A stretch of 64,000 nucleotides of DNA, from contig CAIQIR010000070.1 of the NCBI GenBank assembly GCA_903871875.1, forward strand, positions 1-64,000, read 5' to 3'. The notes under the pieces are model-generated. The model saw nothing but the letters and a program-made list of their open reading frames with translations, was not told the DNA's origin and ran no database searches. A program made the position numbers and the translations under genes. Below, piece after piece: positions 28,601-36,073 of the stretch (position 1 is its first letter; each line of letters starts with the position of its first letter). The stretch comes from an uncultured Schlesneria sp. (GTDB lineage Bacteria > Planctomycetota > Planctomycetia > Planctomycetales > Planctomycetaceae).

Positions 28601-28957
28601 CAAACACGAGATCGCAAGGAACGGGTGGAACGATTTCAGACCGACGAAAAATGCGGCGTGTTTCTCATCAGCTTGAAGGCGGGTGGTCTAGGTCTCAATC
28701 TGACTGCGGCCGATTACGTCTTCATTCTTGACCCGTGGTGGAATCCCGCTGTCGAAACGCAGGCGATCGATCGAGCCCACCGTGTCGGTCAAACGAGGCA
28801 GGTCTTTGCCTATCGTTTGATCTGTAAGAATACGGTGGAAGAGAAGATTGCGGAATTGCAGCAGGCCAAACGGGAACTGGCGGACGCGATCCTGGAACAG
28901 AACAACTCGATCATGCAAAACCTGACGACGGACGATTTGCGTTTGCTGCTGTCGTAG
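25613..28957 (+). CDS. SNF2-family helicase with N-terminal SWIM zinc finger
   Basis: 1,114 residues. The N-terminus has a SWIM zinc finger (SCNCVG followed by HCKH). The C-terminal half is a complete SNF2 ATPase: motif I DDMGLGKTIQML, motif II DEAQAIKN, motif III LSGTPIENHLGDL, motif V SLKAGGLGLNLTAADYVF and motif VI QAIDRAHRVGQTRQV. Such proteins move along double-stranded DNA and remodel protein-DNA complexes or RNA polymerase; the exact bacterial role is unknown. The middle 450 residues carry the SNF2-associated bacterial region. Start at 25613 (MTLSELLESKF) is preferred, with GGGACAGGGA upstream; ATG 25571 is possible. It transcribes away from holB, with about 220 bases between their starts. 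Confidence 0.9.
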   Translation: MTLSELLESKFRGDIRFRGAAYIQAERVAVIRVTTDHLFAVVRDGVEYQTQLSRDNGALKMSCNCVGTEANKSGNPHCKHLWATILAADAGNYIGGGAKQGYIPPFAVEDDPLDFGMQEWDEDDDEAYSTNGSSRSQKRADRELIRAELEAVAAPRLREWESRLSELRKAMQGEDAANSSASTGRERQIFYEIDAVASEEAGLVIIQTSHRQRRSNGEWGKLKPLKLKPGKFDDIDDDEDRRILAHLVGGTPDRSAMTGPVTDSLAAHRYRLPHDLCQLLLPAICATGRIRILGDDERVTETLAWDEGGLWELCLKVEFDATEDAWKLRGSLRRGDEHMSLKDPVLVVPGGLAITMTLVRPFQDFDAYPWVALLRRSDDLKVPAGEEHELVDRLLDMPALPRLELPEELKLMEVVLEPQPILIVHAPGKSRWHNDRLKAEVLFDYDGLSIRASSSQWAIVQRSASRCLVRDKQRESLAWSQLMDYGFRRLLDQKRGAHDAEIASRDLAPAVRRLMAEGWQVRADGKHVRQAGDLKFQIKSGIDWFELHGDVSFDGARVTFPELLAALARGDGTIVLDDGSLGILPEEWLEKYGLLAGLGVADGEHLRFGAVQVSIIDALLSSRDSVDYDSKFLETRERLAAFDGIKTEHEPPTFQGELRPYQREGIGWLKFLEEFNFGGCLADDMGLGKTIQMLAFLEDRRIRVKKRNPSLVVVPKSLIFNWKHECERFTPGIKVLEYAGLDRAKSREDFTKYDLILTTYGTLRRDVLLLKELTFDYVILDEAQAIKNSTSQVAKAVRLLQSKHRIGLSGTPIENHLGDLCSIFEFLNPGMLGRSSAFKQHAADPTNQETRRILAEGLRPLILRRTKQSVASELPEKLEQTIFCEMGEDQQRLYNELRDHYRDSLLGLVQEQGIAKTRMHVLEALLRLRQAACHPSLLNRSAPEDASAKLDVLIPHIEELLEENHKTLVFSQFTSMLAIVRQHLDKKGICYEYLDGQTRDRKERVERFQTDEKCGVFLISLKAGGLGLNLTAADYVFILDPWWNPAVETQAIDRAHRVGQTRQVFAYRLICKNTVEEKIAELQQAKRELADAILEQNNSIMQNLTTDDLRLLLS

Positions 28958-29265
28958 GGTGCAGTGGCCGGCGACGTGCCCCAGAAGTGCGAAGGACTTG
29001 GTCTTTGACAAAGTCGGGGCTGGCGAAATTCCGGCCTATTAATGAAATCAAGGTGCCGACTCCCAGAAGAGGAGTCGTCACCTTGATTTGTATTTCGTCC
29101 GAAAAGAATTCGACAGCGATCGGTCTCTATCGGCGGGCGATCGTTGTCGTGCGAGTCAAGTCGAGGGAAGTGGTTAGCTTCCCTCGACAAGTTCTCACGT
29201 ACCCGCAGCTGACGTCATCGGAACCGAGGTTAGATTCCGTCTTGAAGCGGGATTTCTTTCAACAA
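28958..29265. other. Convergent intergenic region with a strong hairpin
   Basis: 308 bases between the ends of the SNF2 gene and the cysteine-rich gene. It contains the bidirectional terminator described separately and no supportable gene. Confidence 0.6.
29045..29089. terminator. Bidirectional intrinsic terminator
   Basis: A 19-base inverted repeat (29045-29063 against 29071-29089) with one mismatch surrounds the 7-base loop CAGAAGA. The arms end in AAATC and GATTT, so the + strand has GATTTGTATTTC after the stem and the - strand has the matching T-rich tail. It lies between convergent genes and can serve both. Confidence 0.85.
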
Positions 29266-29754
29266 TCAGTTGCTGCAGCTGACCGCAGGAGCGGCACAGC
29301 TAGGAGCACATGGAGCGGCACAGCTAGGAGCACAGCTGGAACCGCAGGTCGAACCACAGCAACGTGGTCGGCAGCAGCGGATCTTTGGCATGCAGATCTT
29401 GGGGCAGCACAGCTTGGGGCAGCGGATGCGGCAGCAACGTGGCTTGCAGCAGCTGTTGCAGCAGCTGGCAACTGGAGCACAGCAGGAAACAGGAGCAGGA
29501 GCCGAGCAAGCTGGAGCACAGGTCGCGACTGGCGCGGCACAGGTCGGTGCACAAGCAGGAGCACAAGCAGCAGGAGCTGCACAAGCAGGAGCACAAGCGG
29601 GAGCAGCGCACGAAGGAGCACAAGCAGGAGCGGCACAGCTCGGGGCGGCGGTACAACAGCTGTTACAGCCGTTGTAGTGATGGAACAGACCAGCGTTGGC
29701 GCTGTTCATGCTGGCAAAGGCGACCAGCGCGGCGGTAATCCAAACAAACTTCAT
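29266..29754 (-). CDS. Secreted cysteine/alanine/proline-rich structural protein
   Basis: 162 residues from ATG 29754, with GGAGA about 7 bases upstream. A textbook signal peptide ([20 protein letters not shown], cleaved after ANA) is followed by 141 residues containing 35 cysteines. The first part repeats CAPxC and CAAPxC; the middle is basic with paired cysteines ([27 protein letters not shown]); the end returns to CAPSCAAP. No known enzyme motif is present. Planctomycete walls are known to be protein sacculi rich in proline and cystine, so a disulphide-crosslinked envelope component is a reasonable inference. An outer in-frame ATG at 29838 would add 28 residues before the signal and is rejected. 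Metallothionein-like metal binding is an alternative, but export argues against it. Confidence 0.8.
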   Translation of the reverse strand: MKFVWITAALVAFASMNSANAGLFHHYNGCNSCCTAAPSCAAPACAPSCAAPACAPACAAPAACAPACAPTCAAPVATCAPACSAPAPVSCCAPVASCCNSCCKPRCCRIRCPKLCCPKICMPKIRCCRPRCCGSTCGSSCAPSCAAPCAPSCAAPAVSCSN

Positions 29755-29877
29755 TGCATTCTCCAAGTACATCATGGCCGAGGGAACGTGAGGAGCTGGG
29801 ACGACTCCGATCCAAACACCACGTCTGGTGGACGTCACAGCTCAGGGGAGCGAATTCGCGTCACGCCCATTTTTTCG

Positions 29878-29889
29878 ACGTTCGAACGT
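29878..29889. promoter_or_regulatory. 12-base perfect palindrome in a divergent promoter region
   Basis: ACGTTCGAACGT is fully self-complementary and lies between the cysteine-rich gene (minus) and the membrane protein gene (plus), about 125 bases upstream of the former and 92 of the latter. It could be an operator; no regulator is identified. Confidence 0.3.
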
Positions 29890-29981
29890 TCCACTACGCA
29901 ACCAAAGGGGCTAGGTTTTTGAATCTGCCGATGACCGCCGATCAACGTGACAGATAGAATGACTCTGCGGGTGGTAGGGAG

Positions 29982-30995
29982 GTGTTAACGGACGATTCGT
30001 CGTTAAAATTGGACCACCAGCCTGTCATATTCCGCTTTTCATGCGAGGTCGAGTTGGGTGGCATTTTGTACATTACTGTTTTGCTCGGAATTCTCCTGGC
30101 CTGGGCATTCGTTCTACGTGCCCATCGTTCCATCAGAGAGACGACATTGGTGTCGGCCTGGCTCTGGAGCATGGTCGCCGTGACAATGTGGGCCGTCATT
30201 TGGTTTGCCGACCAATGCCTGACGGTCATCTCAACGGAATTGGCAGATCATGCGTGGTACGCGAATGCTGTTTTATCGTTATGCCCGCCGATGGCCGTGT
30301 TGGGATCGCGGCGCCCCGGTACACGGGTTTGGACCTGGTTCATCCTATGGCCCATGCTGTTGGCGCTCGGTTGGCCGGTCATCACCCTGTGGCTGCAGGG
30401 AAGCGAACTGCGTGGCCTGCAGTTGGAGACACCGCAATTGGTTACATTTTGCCTCGTGCTGCTGATGGGGGTGGGGAATTATTGCGGAACTCGATTTACG
30501 GTCTCTGCCCTGTTGTACGGTGCATCGACGCTGGCTCTGGTTGTGTCCAGTTCGGCGAATTCAGCCGGATGGCTGTCGGATCGAGTCGGAATACGGTTTT
30601 GGAGTACCGTTCTGATGCTGCTGGCCGTCTGGATGATCAGAACATCGAGCCGGCCGATCGCCGCGACGAAGTTCGATCAACTGTGGTTCGACTTCTTTGA
30701 CACGTTCGGAATTGTCTGGGGACGACGAATTCAAGATCGAATCAACTTCATCGCGGCCAAGGAAGGCCTGCCGGTCCGACTGGAGCTGGACGGATTTGCC
30801 GGGATCACGGCGCCCGATCGATCGAGTGTTTCTCTTTCCAGCGATGCACCGATTGCCAACGCAAACGAAGTCGAAGCTCGCGTCGAACATATTCTTCGCT
30901 GGTTGCTGAGACGGTTTGTCGATCCCGTCTGGATCGATCATCGACTGGGAGCGGATGCTGTACCGAAGGATAACGACCTGACCGTCGACTCGTAA
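29982..30995 (+). CDS. Multi-pass membrane protein of unknown function
   Basis: Up to 337 residues, starting with GTG at 29982. GGGAGG lies immediately before it, closer than usual, so a start a few codons downstream is possible. There are about seven hydrophobic segments between residues 25 and 225 (ILYITVLLGILLAWAFVLRA; LWSMVAVTMWAVIWFADQ; VWTWFILWPMLLALGWPVIT; FWSTVLMLLAVWMIR). The last 100 residues form a soluble cytoplasmic or periplasmic tail with DQLWFDFFDTFGIVWGRRIQDRI-like amphipathic sequence and HILRWLLRRFVDPVWID. No family was recognised. The aldo/keto reductase follows on the same strand after 59 bases. Confidence 0.65.
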   Translation: MLTDDSSLKLDHQPVIFRFSCEVELGGILYITVLLGILLAWAFVLRAHRSIRETTLVSAWLWSMVAVTMWAVIWFADQCLTVISTELADHAWYANAVLSLCPPMAVLGSRRPGTRVWTWFILWPMLLALGWPVITLWLQGSELRGLQLETPQLVTFCLVLLMGVGNYCGTRFTVSALLYGASTLALVVSSSANSAGWLSDRVGIRFWSTVLMLLAVWMIRTSSRPIAATKFDQLWFDFFDTFGIVWGRRIQDRINFIAAKEGLPVRLELDGFAGITAPDRSSVSLSSDAPIANANEVEARVEHILRWLLRRFVDPVWIDHRLGADAVPKDNDLTVDS

Positions 30996-31054
30996 TTTAC
31001 GACAACAAGTTCAACGCATGTTCGTTCATGCATCAGAGGAGTGAAAGACTTTTG

Positions 31055-32023
31055 ATGACATTTGCACGACGGGAAATTGGCCGTTCAGGAATCCTTGTGA
31101 CGCCGCTTGCCATGGGCTGCTGGCCGATTGCGGGGATTACGAGCATCGACGTCACCGAAGAGCACAGTCTGGCGACGCTTCAAGCGGCGGCCGACAGCGG
31201 ATTGAATTTCTTTGATACCGCCTATTGCTATGGCTATGACGGCGAAAGTGAAAAAATGATTCGACGAGCCTTGGGGCATCGCCGCGAGGAACTGGTCATC
31301 GCCACCAAAGGCGGGCTGCACTACGAAAATCGCGTGCAAGTGAAAGACGCCCGCCCGGCGACCCTGCTCCGCGAATGTTCAGAGAGCCTCAAAAGGTTGG
31401 GTTGCGACTACATCGATCTTTATTACTTGCACGCGCCCGATCCCAACACACCGCTCATCGAATCGGCGGCGGCGATGAAATCGCTGCTTGATTCGGGAAA
31501 AGTACGTAGCATCGGTGTCTCCAACTTCAGCCTGACGCAACTGGTCGAATTCCATTCGATTTGTCCTATTTCCGCTTTTCAGCCGCAATTCAACATGCTG
31601 CAACGCGAAATCGAATCGTCTCAGTTGCCGTGGTGCATGGCCAATCAGGTGTCTGCCGTGGTGTACTGGCCGCTGATGAAGGGGTTGCTCGCCGGCAAAC
31701 TCGATCGCAACCATCAGTTTCCGTCGAATGATGGTCGGCGCAAATATCCCATGTTTTCCGGAACGGAATGGAACAAGAACCAAGACTTCATCGATCGCTT
31801 GCGACCAATTGCCGCCGAGTGCCGGACCAGCGTGGCCGAGTTGGTTCTCAACTGGACGATTCAGCGGCCGGGCATTACGGTGGCGCTGTGCGGGGCCAAA
31901 CGGCCCGAACAGATTCGTGAAAACGCGTCGGCACTCCAGTGGCAGCTGACGGCGAATCAAATTGAACGGATCGATCAGGCCATTTCCGATCGGGGAACGA
32001 TCATCTCTAAGGCGGCGGTGTGA
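31055..32023 (+). CDS. Aldo/keto reductase
   Basis: 322 residues, a NAD(P)H-dependent oxidoreductase with the TIM-barrel AKR fold. The catalytic tetrad is visible: Asp and Tyr in FFDTAYCYGYDGE, Lys in VIATKGGLHYE and His in YYLHAPDPN. The cofactor-end motif GVSNFSLTQL and the C-terminal ITVALCGAKRPEQIRENASA are also typical. ATG 31055 is preferred because it starts the family sequence (MTFARREIGRSGI) and has GAGGAG some 13 bases upstream; ATG 31028 has no such site. Substrate is not predictable; many planctomycetes have dozens of these genes. Confidence 0.9.
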   Translation: MTFARREIGRSGILVTPLAMGCWPIAGITSIDVTEEHSLATLQAAADSGLNFFDTAYCYGYDGESEKMIRRALGHRREELVIATKGGLHYENRVQVKDARPATLLRECSESLKRLGCDYIDLYYLHAPDPNTPLIESAAAMKSLLDSGKVRSIGVSNFSLTQLVEFHSICPISAFQPQFNMLQREIESSQLPWCMANQVSAVVYWPLMKGLLAGKLDRNHQFPSNDGRRKYPMFSGTEWNKNQDFIDRLRPIAAECRTSVAELVLNWTIQRPGITVALCGAKRPEQIRENASALQWQLTANQIERIDQAISDRGTIISKAAV

Positions 32024-32110
32024 AATGCTGATGGAAGGCTTGCTATGCCTTGCCATCCCATGGCGGGTGATTGTCTGAAACGAGCGAGGCCGATTGCTGC
32101 AGGTCGAATT

Positions 32111-34447
32111 CTAGGCCGTCTTTTGTTCAGGATATTTGATTCGGCCGTGATGAATGCCAATCAACGACTTGGTCAGCGAATCTTCGATCACCGCTAGCTC
32201 GCTGAGTGTCAGCGAGCTTTCGTCGAATTGACCGTCCAGCAGCCGTTTCATGGCAATGTCGTGGACGAGAGTTTCCAGGCGTTTTGGCGTAGGTTCCGCG
32301 AGTGTTCGGCTGGCTCCTTCGACGGCATCCGCGACCATCAGGACGGCGGCTTCGCGTGTCTGCGGCTTCGGTCCGGGATACCGAAATGCCGATTCTTCCA
32401 CGTCATAGCGATGGTCGGGTTGAGACTCGGCCTGTTTTGTGGCCGCGTGGAAGAAGTATTCGACCAATGTCGTTCCGTGATGCTGTTCGATAAAGTCGAT
32501 CAGAGGTTCTGGAAGATTGTGCTGATGCCCCAGTTCGACACCGTCTTTGACGTGACCGATGATCACCAGAGCGCTCATCGCCGGGTTGAGCGATTCATGA
32601 CGGCTTGTCTGACCGGCGGTCATGTTCTCGACAAAATAATGCGGCTTCATGATCTTGCCGATGTCGTGATAATAGGCTCCCACACGACAAAGCAGCCCGT
32701 TGGCGCCAATTGCATCGGCTGCGGTTTCGGCGATCGTTGCGACACCGTTCGAATGACTATAGGTACCCGGGGCTTTCTGGATCAGTTCCTGCAGCAACGG
32801 ATGCGAGACGTCGCTCAATTCCAGCAAGCTGATATCGGTGACGACACCGAACAAACTCTCAATGAAGGGAAGACTACCGGAAACGAGGAACCCGGAGAGG
32901 AAACACCAACCCGCGCCGCGGACGATATTCCGCAGGAAGTGATGATCTGAATCGGACCAAAGACGGCTCAGTTCTTGCGTCTCGATGATTCCGGTGCCCA
33001 AGGACACCAGCAGATAGGCGACCGCTGCGCTGAACCCCACTCGAACCAGTTTCATGCGATTCGAGACCTGGTTAAGCGGTACGACTGATGCGGCAATGGC
33101 ACTCATCAAAACCACGAATTGACTGAGGCTGCCGCCAATGGCCAATGTCAGCACGAGCGTCATTGAAAAACCAGTCAGAGCGGCCAAAACCTGATTATAG
33201 GCGATGGCGAGGATCATCACCGTGCAGAGCAGTGGCACGACCTGGGCTCGCCAGGGATCGAACGAAAGCAGTCGACTGAGTGCGATGGACGTTGTGACCG
33301 CCAGCAGATAAACGGTCATTCGGCTGACGTTGGTGGCCAATCGTCGCTCGTTGCGGACAAGATAAAAGCCATTCAATCCCGCCAGCACGATCAATAGCAG
33401 GAAGACGGTCACCAATCGCACAATCCGCTCGGGCAGTTTGACCTGATGCTCGAGTTCCTCGTATTGCGCATGAAGCACGTCGAGTTCGTCATCGAGTTTG
33501 ATGATGCTGCCTGGTGCGACCAGCAGTGACCCGCGTTTGTAATTGTCGATGACGGCGGGTGTCGAATGATGCGCGGACGCGACGGCGCGGTTCGTTGCCA
33601 GGGGATCAAATTCCAGCGACGGAATTGACCGATTTTTCAACCAGCGTTCCAGGACCGGCTGGATTGGCATGAGGGCCGGAAACGTTTTCCACTGACTTCC
33701 CAGGCTGCCGGTGGCTTTCAGCAGTTCATCGAGCACGACGTCGGCGGCCACTCGCGTGGCCATCTGATCTGAATCGTTTTCGACAATATTGATTTCATCG
33801 TCGAGACGAATTTTCTGAAGCGGCCGAGAAAGATCGGTCGGATCCAGAAATCCCACTTTTTTGATCGGACCGATGAACTGCGAAAATTGACCCGTCAATT
33901 CATCAATTGTTCGCTCGGCGGATTGCGCCGGCCCGATCACATCGCGGAATGTCTTCCATTCATCTTCGAATTTTGATGCGATCGAATCGAGAACACTGGG
34001 GCCTGGTGCGATCCAGCCGAAGGCAGCTCGAGTTTCTGCGGAAAGTTCGGCGAAGCGGTTGACTTCGATCAGTTCAAACAAATGACGCCGCAAATCGCCC
34101 GGCAGGTCGCGTAATCGTTCGATGCCGGCAGGGATGAGGCGAAAGACCGGCGGTACACGGCTTTCTCGCTCCAACCGCGCCACGTCGGTTTTCCCCTGGT
34201 TGATCCGGGAGAAGTCAATCCGGGCCAGCATGCCGTTCGGAAAATCATCACCCAATCGATAGGGGAACGGCGCTTGCCAACTTTGCAAGGCGATGACCAA
34301 TCCGGCGAGCACGACGAAACAGATCGCCAGTCTCAACGAGACGTCCGTCCGGTTCAAATGTTCGTTCAGACGACCTGACCACGACGTGCCGATCTTGTGG
34401 ACCGACAGGCGCTGGGGACGATTTCGGCGAGGGGAAAAAAACATCAT
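32111..34447 (-). CDS. pgpH: PgpH-family 7TM-HD phosphodiesterase (cyclic-di-AMP)
   Basis: 778 residues. One membrane segment at about 34-52 is followed by a large extracytoplasmic 7TMR-HDED domain, a cluster of seven membrane segments (starting VTVFLLLIVLAGLNGFYLV) and a cytoplasmic HD domain. The HD motif is complete: YSHSNGVATIAETAADAIGA, AYYHDIGKIMKPHYF with His594-Asp595, LVIIGHVKDGVELG and IEQHHGTTLVEYF. Family members hydrolyse cyclic-di-AMP. phoH lies 83 bases upstream on the same strand, the arrangement seen in many bacteria, where ybeY usually comes next; ybeY is not found here. The N-terminus is Arg-rich (RRNRPQRLS) as expected for a cytoplasmic side. Confidence 0.92.
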   Translation of the reverse strand: MMFFSPRRNRPQRLSVHKIGTSWSGRLNEHLNRTDVSLRLAICFVVLAGLVIALQSWQAPFPYRLGDDFPNGMLARIDFSRINQGKTDVARLERESRVPPVFRLIPAGIERLRDLPGDLRRHLFELIEVNRFAELSAETRAAFGWIAPGPSVLDSIASKFEDEWKTFRDVIGPAQSAERTIDELTGQFSQFIGPIKKVGFLDPTDLSRPLQKIRLDDEINIVENDSDQMATRVAADVVLDELLKATGSLGSQWKTFPALMPIQPVLERWLKNRSIPSLEFDPLATNRAVASAHHSTPAVIDNYKRGSLLVAPGSIIKLDDELDVLHAQYEELEHQVKLPERIVRLVTVFLLLIVLAGLNGFYLVRNERRLATNVSRMTVYLLAVTTSIALSRLLSFDPWRAQVVPLLCTVMILAIAYNQVLAALTGFSMTLVLTLAIGGSLSQFVVLMSAIAASVVPLNQVSNRMKLVRVGFSAAVAYLLVSLGTGIIETQELSRLWSDSDHHFLRNIVRGAGWCFLSGFLVSGSLPFIESLFGVVTDISLLELSDVSHPLLQELIQKAPGTYSHSNGVATIAETAADAIGANGLLCRVGAYYHDIGKIMKPHYFVENMTAGQTSRHESLNPAMSALVIIGHVKDGVELGHQHNLPEPLIDFIEQHHGTTLVEYFFHAATKQAESQPDHRYDVEESAFRYPGPKPQTREAAVLMVADAVEGASRTLAEPTPKRLETLVHDIAMKRLLDGQFDESSLTLSELAVIEDSLTKSLIGIHHGRIKYPEQKTA

Positions 34448-34530
34448 ATTCGGTGGTTTCTGAGAACCGACTGATCGAGGTTCGACGCAGACTTCCGCTG
34501 TTTCGGCTCTCGGGTCGATAGATCGTCACA

Positions 34531-35649
34531 TCAGGGCGATCGTGCCGTCATGTCTCCAAGACGCGCATGGTCGGAATCGGCAGTCGGCCGAATTTCAGGC
34601 GATGGGGTAACCCCAGGGTTTTCGGATGTCCCGTGTTGGTGATTTCCGTTGGTTGCGGCTGATGGCGATACGCCATTGATTTGTCGCAATGGCGGTTGGT
34701 CCACGAGCCGTTCGTGGCGTCGATCGTCGTAAGCTTCCACAATTCGTCTGACGAGCGCGTGACGGACGATATCTTCACCCGAGAGCGAGACGGCAGCGAT
34801 GCCGGGAATATTCCTCAATCGCCGGACAGCGTCATTCAGGCCGCTTTCCACGCGATCTGGCAAGTCCGTCTGTGTTCCGTCGCCGGTGACGACAATTTTG
34901 GAATGGTGACCCATTCGCGTCAGAAACATCTTCATCTGCGTGATCGTCGTGTTTTGCGCCTCGTCGAGGATCATAAACGTTCTGTTCAGCGTTCGACCTC
35001 GCATGAAAGCCAGCGGAATGATTTCGATCACTTCTTTGTCCAGATAGCGCTGAACCTGGTCAAAATCGAGAATATCACTGAGTGCGTCCAGTAGCGGTCG
35101 CAGGTAAGGGTTGACCTTCGCGAGCATGTCACCTGGCAGAAAGCCCAGCTTCTCGCCCGCTTCCACGGCGGGGCGAACGAGCACGATTTTGCGTACTTGT
35201 TCCAGTCGCAACGCGTTGATGGCCATCGCGACCGCCAAATAGGTCTTCCCCGACCCGGCGGGACCTTCGCAGATCACCAAATCGTGTTCACGAATGGCTT
35301 TAATGTAATCTCGCTGTCCTGGCCCCATTGGCCGCACTTTGCGAGCTTTGTGAAAGACGTCGATTGTCTCGTCGGGCGAAAGATCGAGCGGGAACTGGCC
35401 GCGCTGCAGGGCGCGGTCGAAGTCGTTCTCGTCCAGCAATCCCTTCTGTTCGATAATCGAGCGGAGTTCGGAGACGATTTCCGTCCCGAGATCAACCTGA
35501 GATTGTTCACCGTGCAGATGAAGTTCGTCACCCCGAAGCACCACGTCGAGATGCAAAACATCCCGCAATCGACGGAGATTCTTGTCGCGAGACCCAAACA
35601 GGGTGCGAACGTCGTCATGATTGCGGAACTGAATTCGTCCTTCGGACAT
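34531..35649 (-). CDS. phoH: PhoH-like ATPase
   Basis: 372 residues of the PhoH/YbeZ family, an RNA-associated P-loop ATPase. An N-terminal KH-like region (DVLHLDVVLRGDELHLHGEQ) precedes the ATPase core with Walker A CEGPAGSGKTYLAVAMAI, LAFMRGRTLNRTFMILDEAQ (Walker B) and VVTGDGTQTDLP. The C-terminal 60 residues are disordered. The start has AGGAAAAGG 4-5 bases upstream. It is followed by pgpH, so the two probably form one unit. A possible promoter is listed at 35755-35783. Confidence 0.93.
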   Translation of the reverse strand: MSEGRIQFRNHDDVRTLFGSRDKNLRRLRDVLHLDVVLRGDELHLHGEQSQVDLGTEIVSELRSIIEQKGLLDENDFDRALQRGQFPLDLSPDETIDVFHKARKVRPMGPGQRDYIKAIREHDLVICEGPAGSGKTYLAVAMAINALRLEQVRKIVLVRPAVEAGEKLGFLPGDMLAKVNPYLRPLLDALSDILDFDQVQRYLDKEVIEIIPLAFMRGRTLNRTFMILDEAQNTTITQMKMFLTRMGHHSKIVVTGDGTQTDLPDRVESGLNDAVRRLRNIPGIAAVSLSGEDIVRHALVRRIVEAYDDRRHERLVDQPPLRQINGVSPSAATNGNHQHGTSENPGVTPSPEIRPTADSDHARLGDMTARSP

Positions 35650-36073
35650 AACCTTTTCCTGGGGTCACCAGTCGGTGGATTGCCAAGATTGCTCGTGGCG
35701 CCCCCCCAAGACCGACTGGAAGTCTCCGCAACTCGCTGTTGCGTAATACTCAATACTCTAGCGTGTTACCTGACCGCTCGCAAAAGCGCGGACGGTCCCG
35801 AAATCCAACTTTAGTCTAACTTTGTTTCCAAAGTTCTCCATTTTCCCGCGCCAGTGAAGCCCGGCGAACTCTACCGGACAGGTTCTCTGTGACATCCGTA
35901 GCGGTTGTGTTCAAGCCAACGACCTTAATCGTTCGATCAAATGCACCAGATGTCGCGTGCGCCGTCAACATCGCGAAAGACGGATTTCGAACCGTTTTGC
36001 CGCGCGAATTCCGAGGGCCAGTCTTCATTTACACAATTCCGCCAAATGCGGGCGGGAACACGGATGTTTGCCG
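35650..36073. other. Divergent intergenic region phoH / ExeA-like ATPase
   Basis: 424 bases. An ATG-started frame from 35957 runs into the ATPase gene, but its 39 extra residues are basic and unlike the family, so it is treated as non-coding. A run of seven C residues lies at 35701-35707. Candidate phoH promoter hexamers are listed separately; no other element was recognised. Confidence 0.4.
35755..35783 (-). promoter_or_regulatory. Possible phoH promoter
   Basis: On the minus strand TTGCGA (35783-35778) and TAGAGT (35760-35755) are separated by 17 bases, each matching four of six sigma-70 consensus positions, about 105 bases before the phoH start. This is a weak match. Confidence 0.25.

Noticed and set aside
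28987-29922. 311-residue plus-strand frame rich in Ser, Thr, Arg and Gly
   Set aside because: It crosses the terminator hairpin and is antisense to the cysteine-rich gene; its repeats simply mirror the Cys/Ala/Pro codons. The minus strand has the signal peptide and ribosome site.
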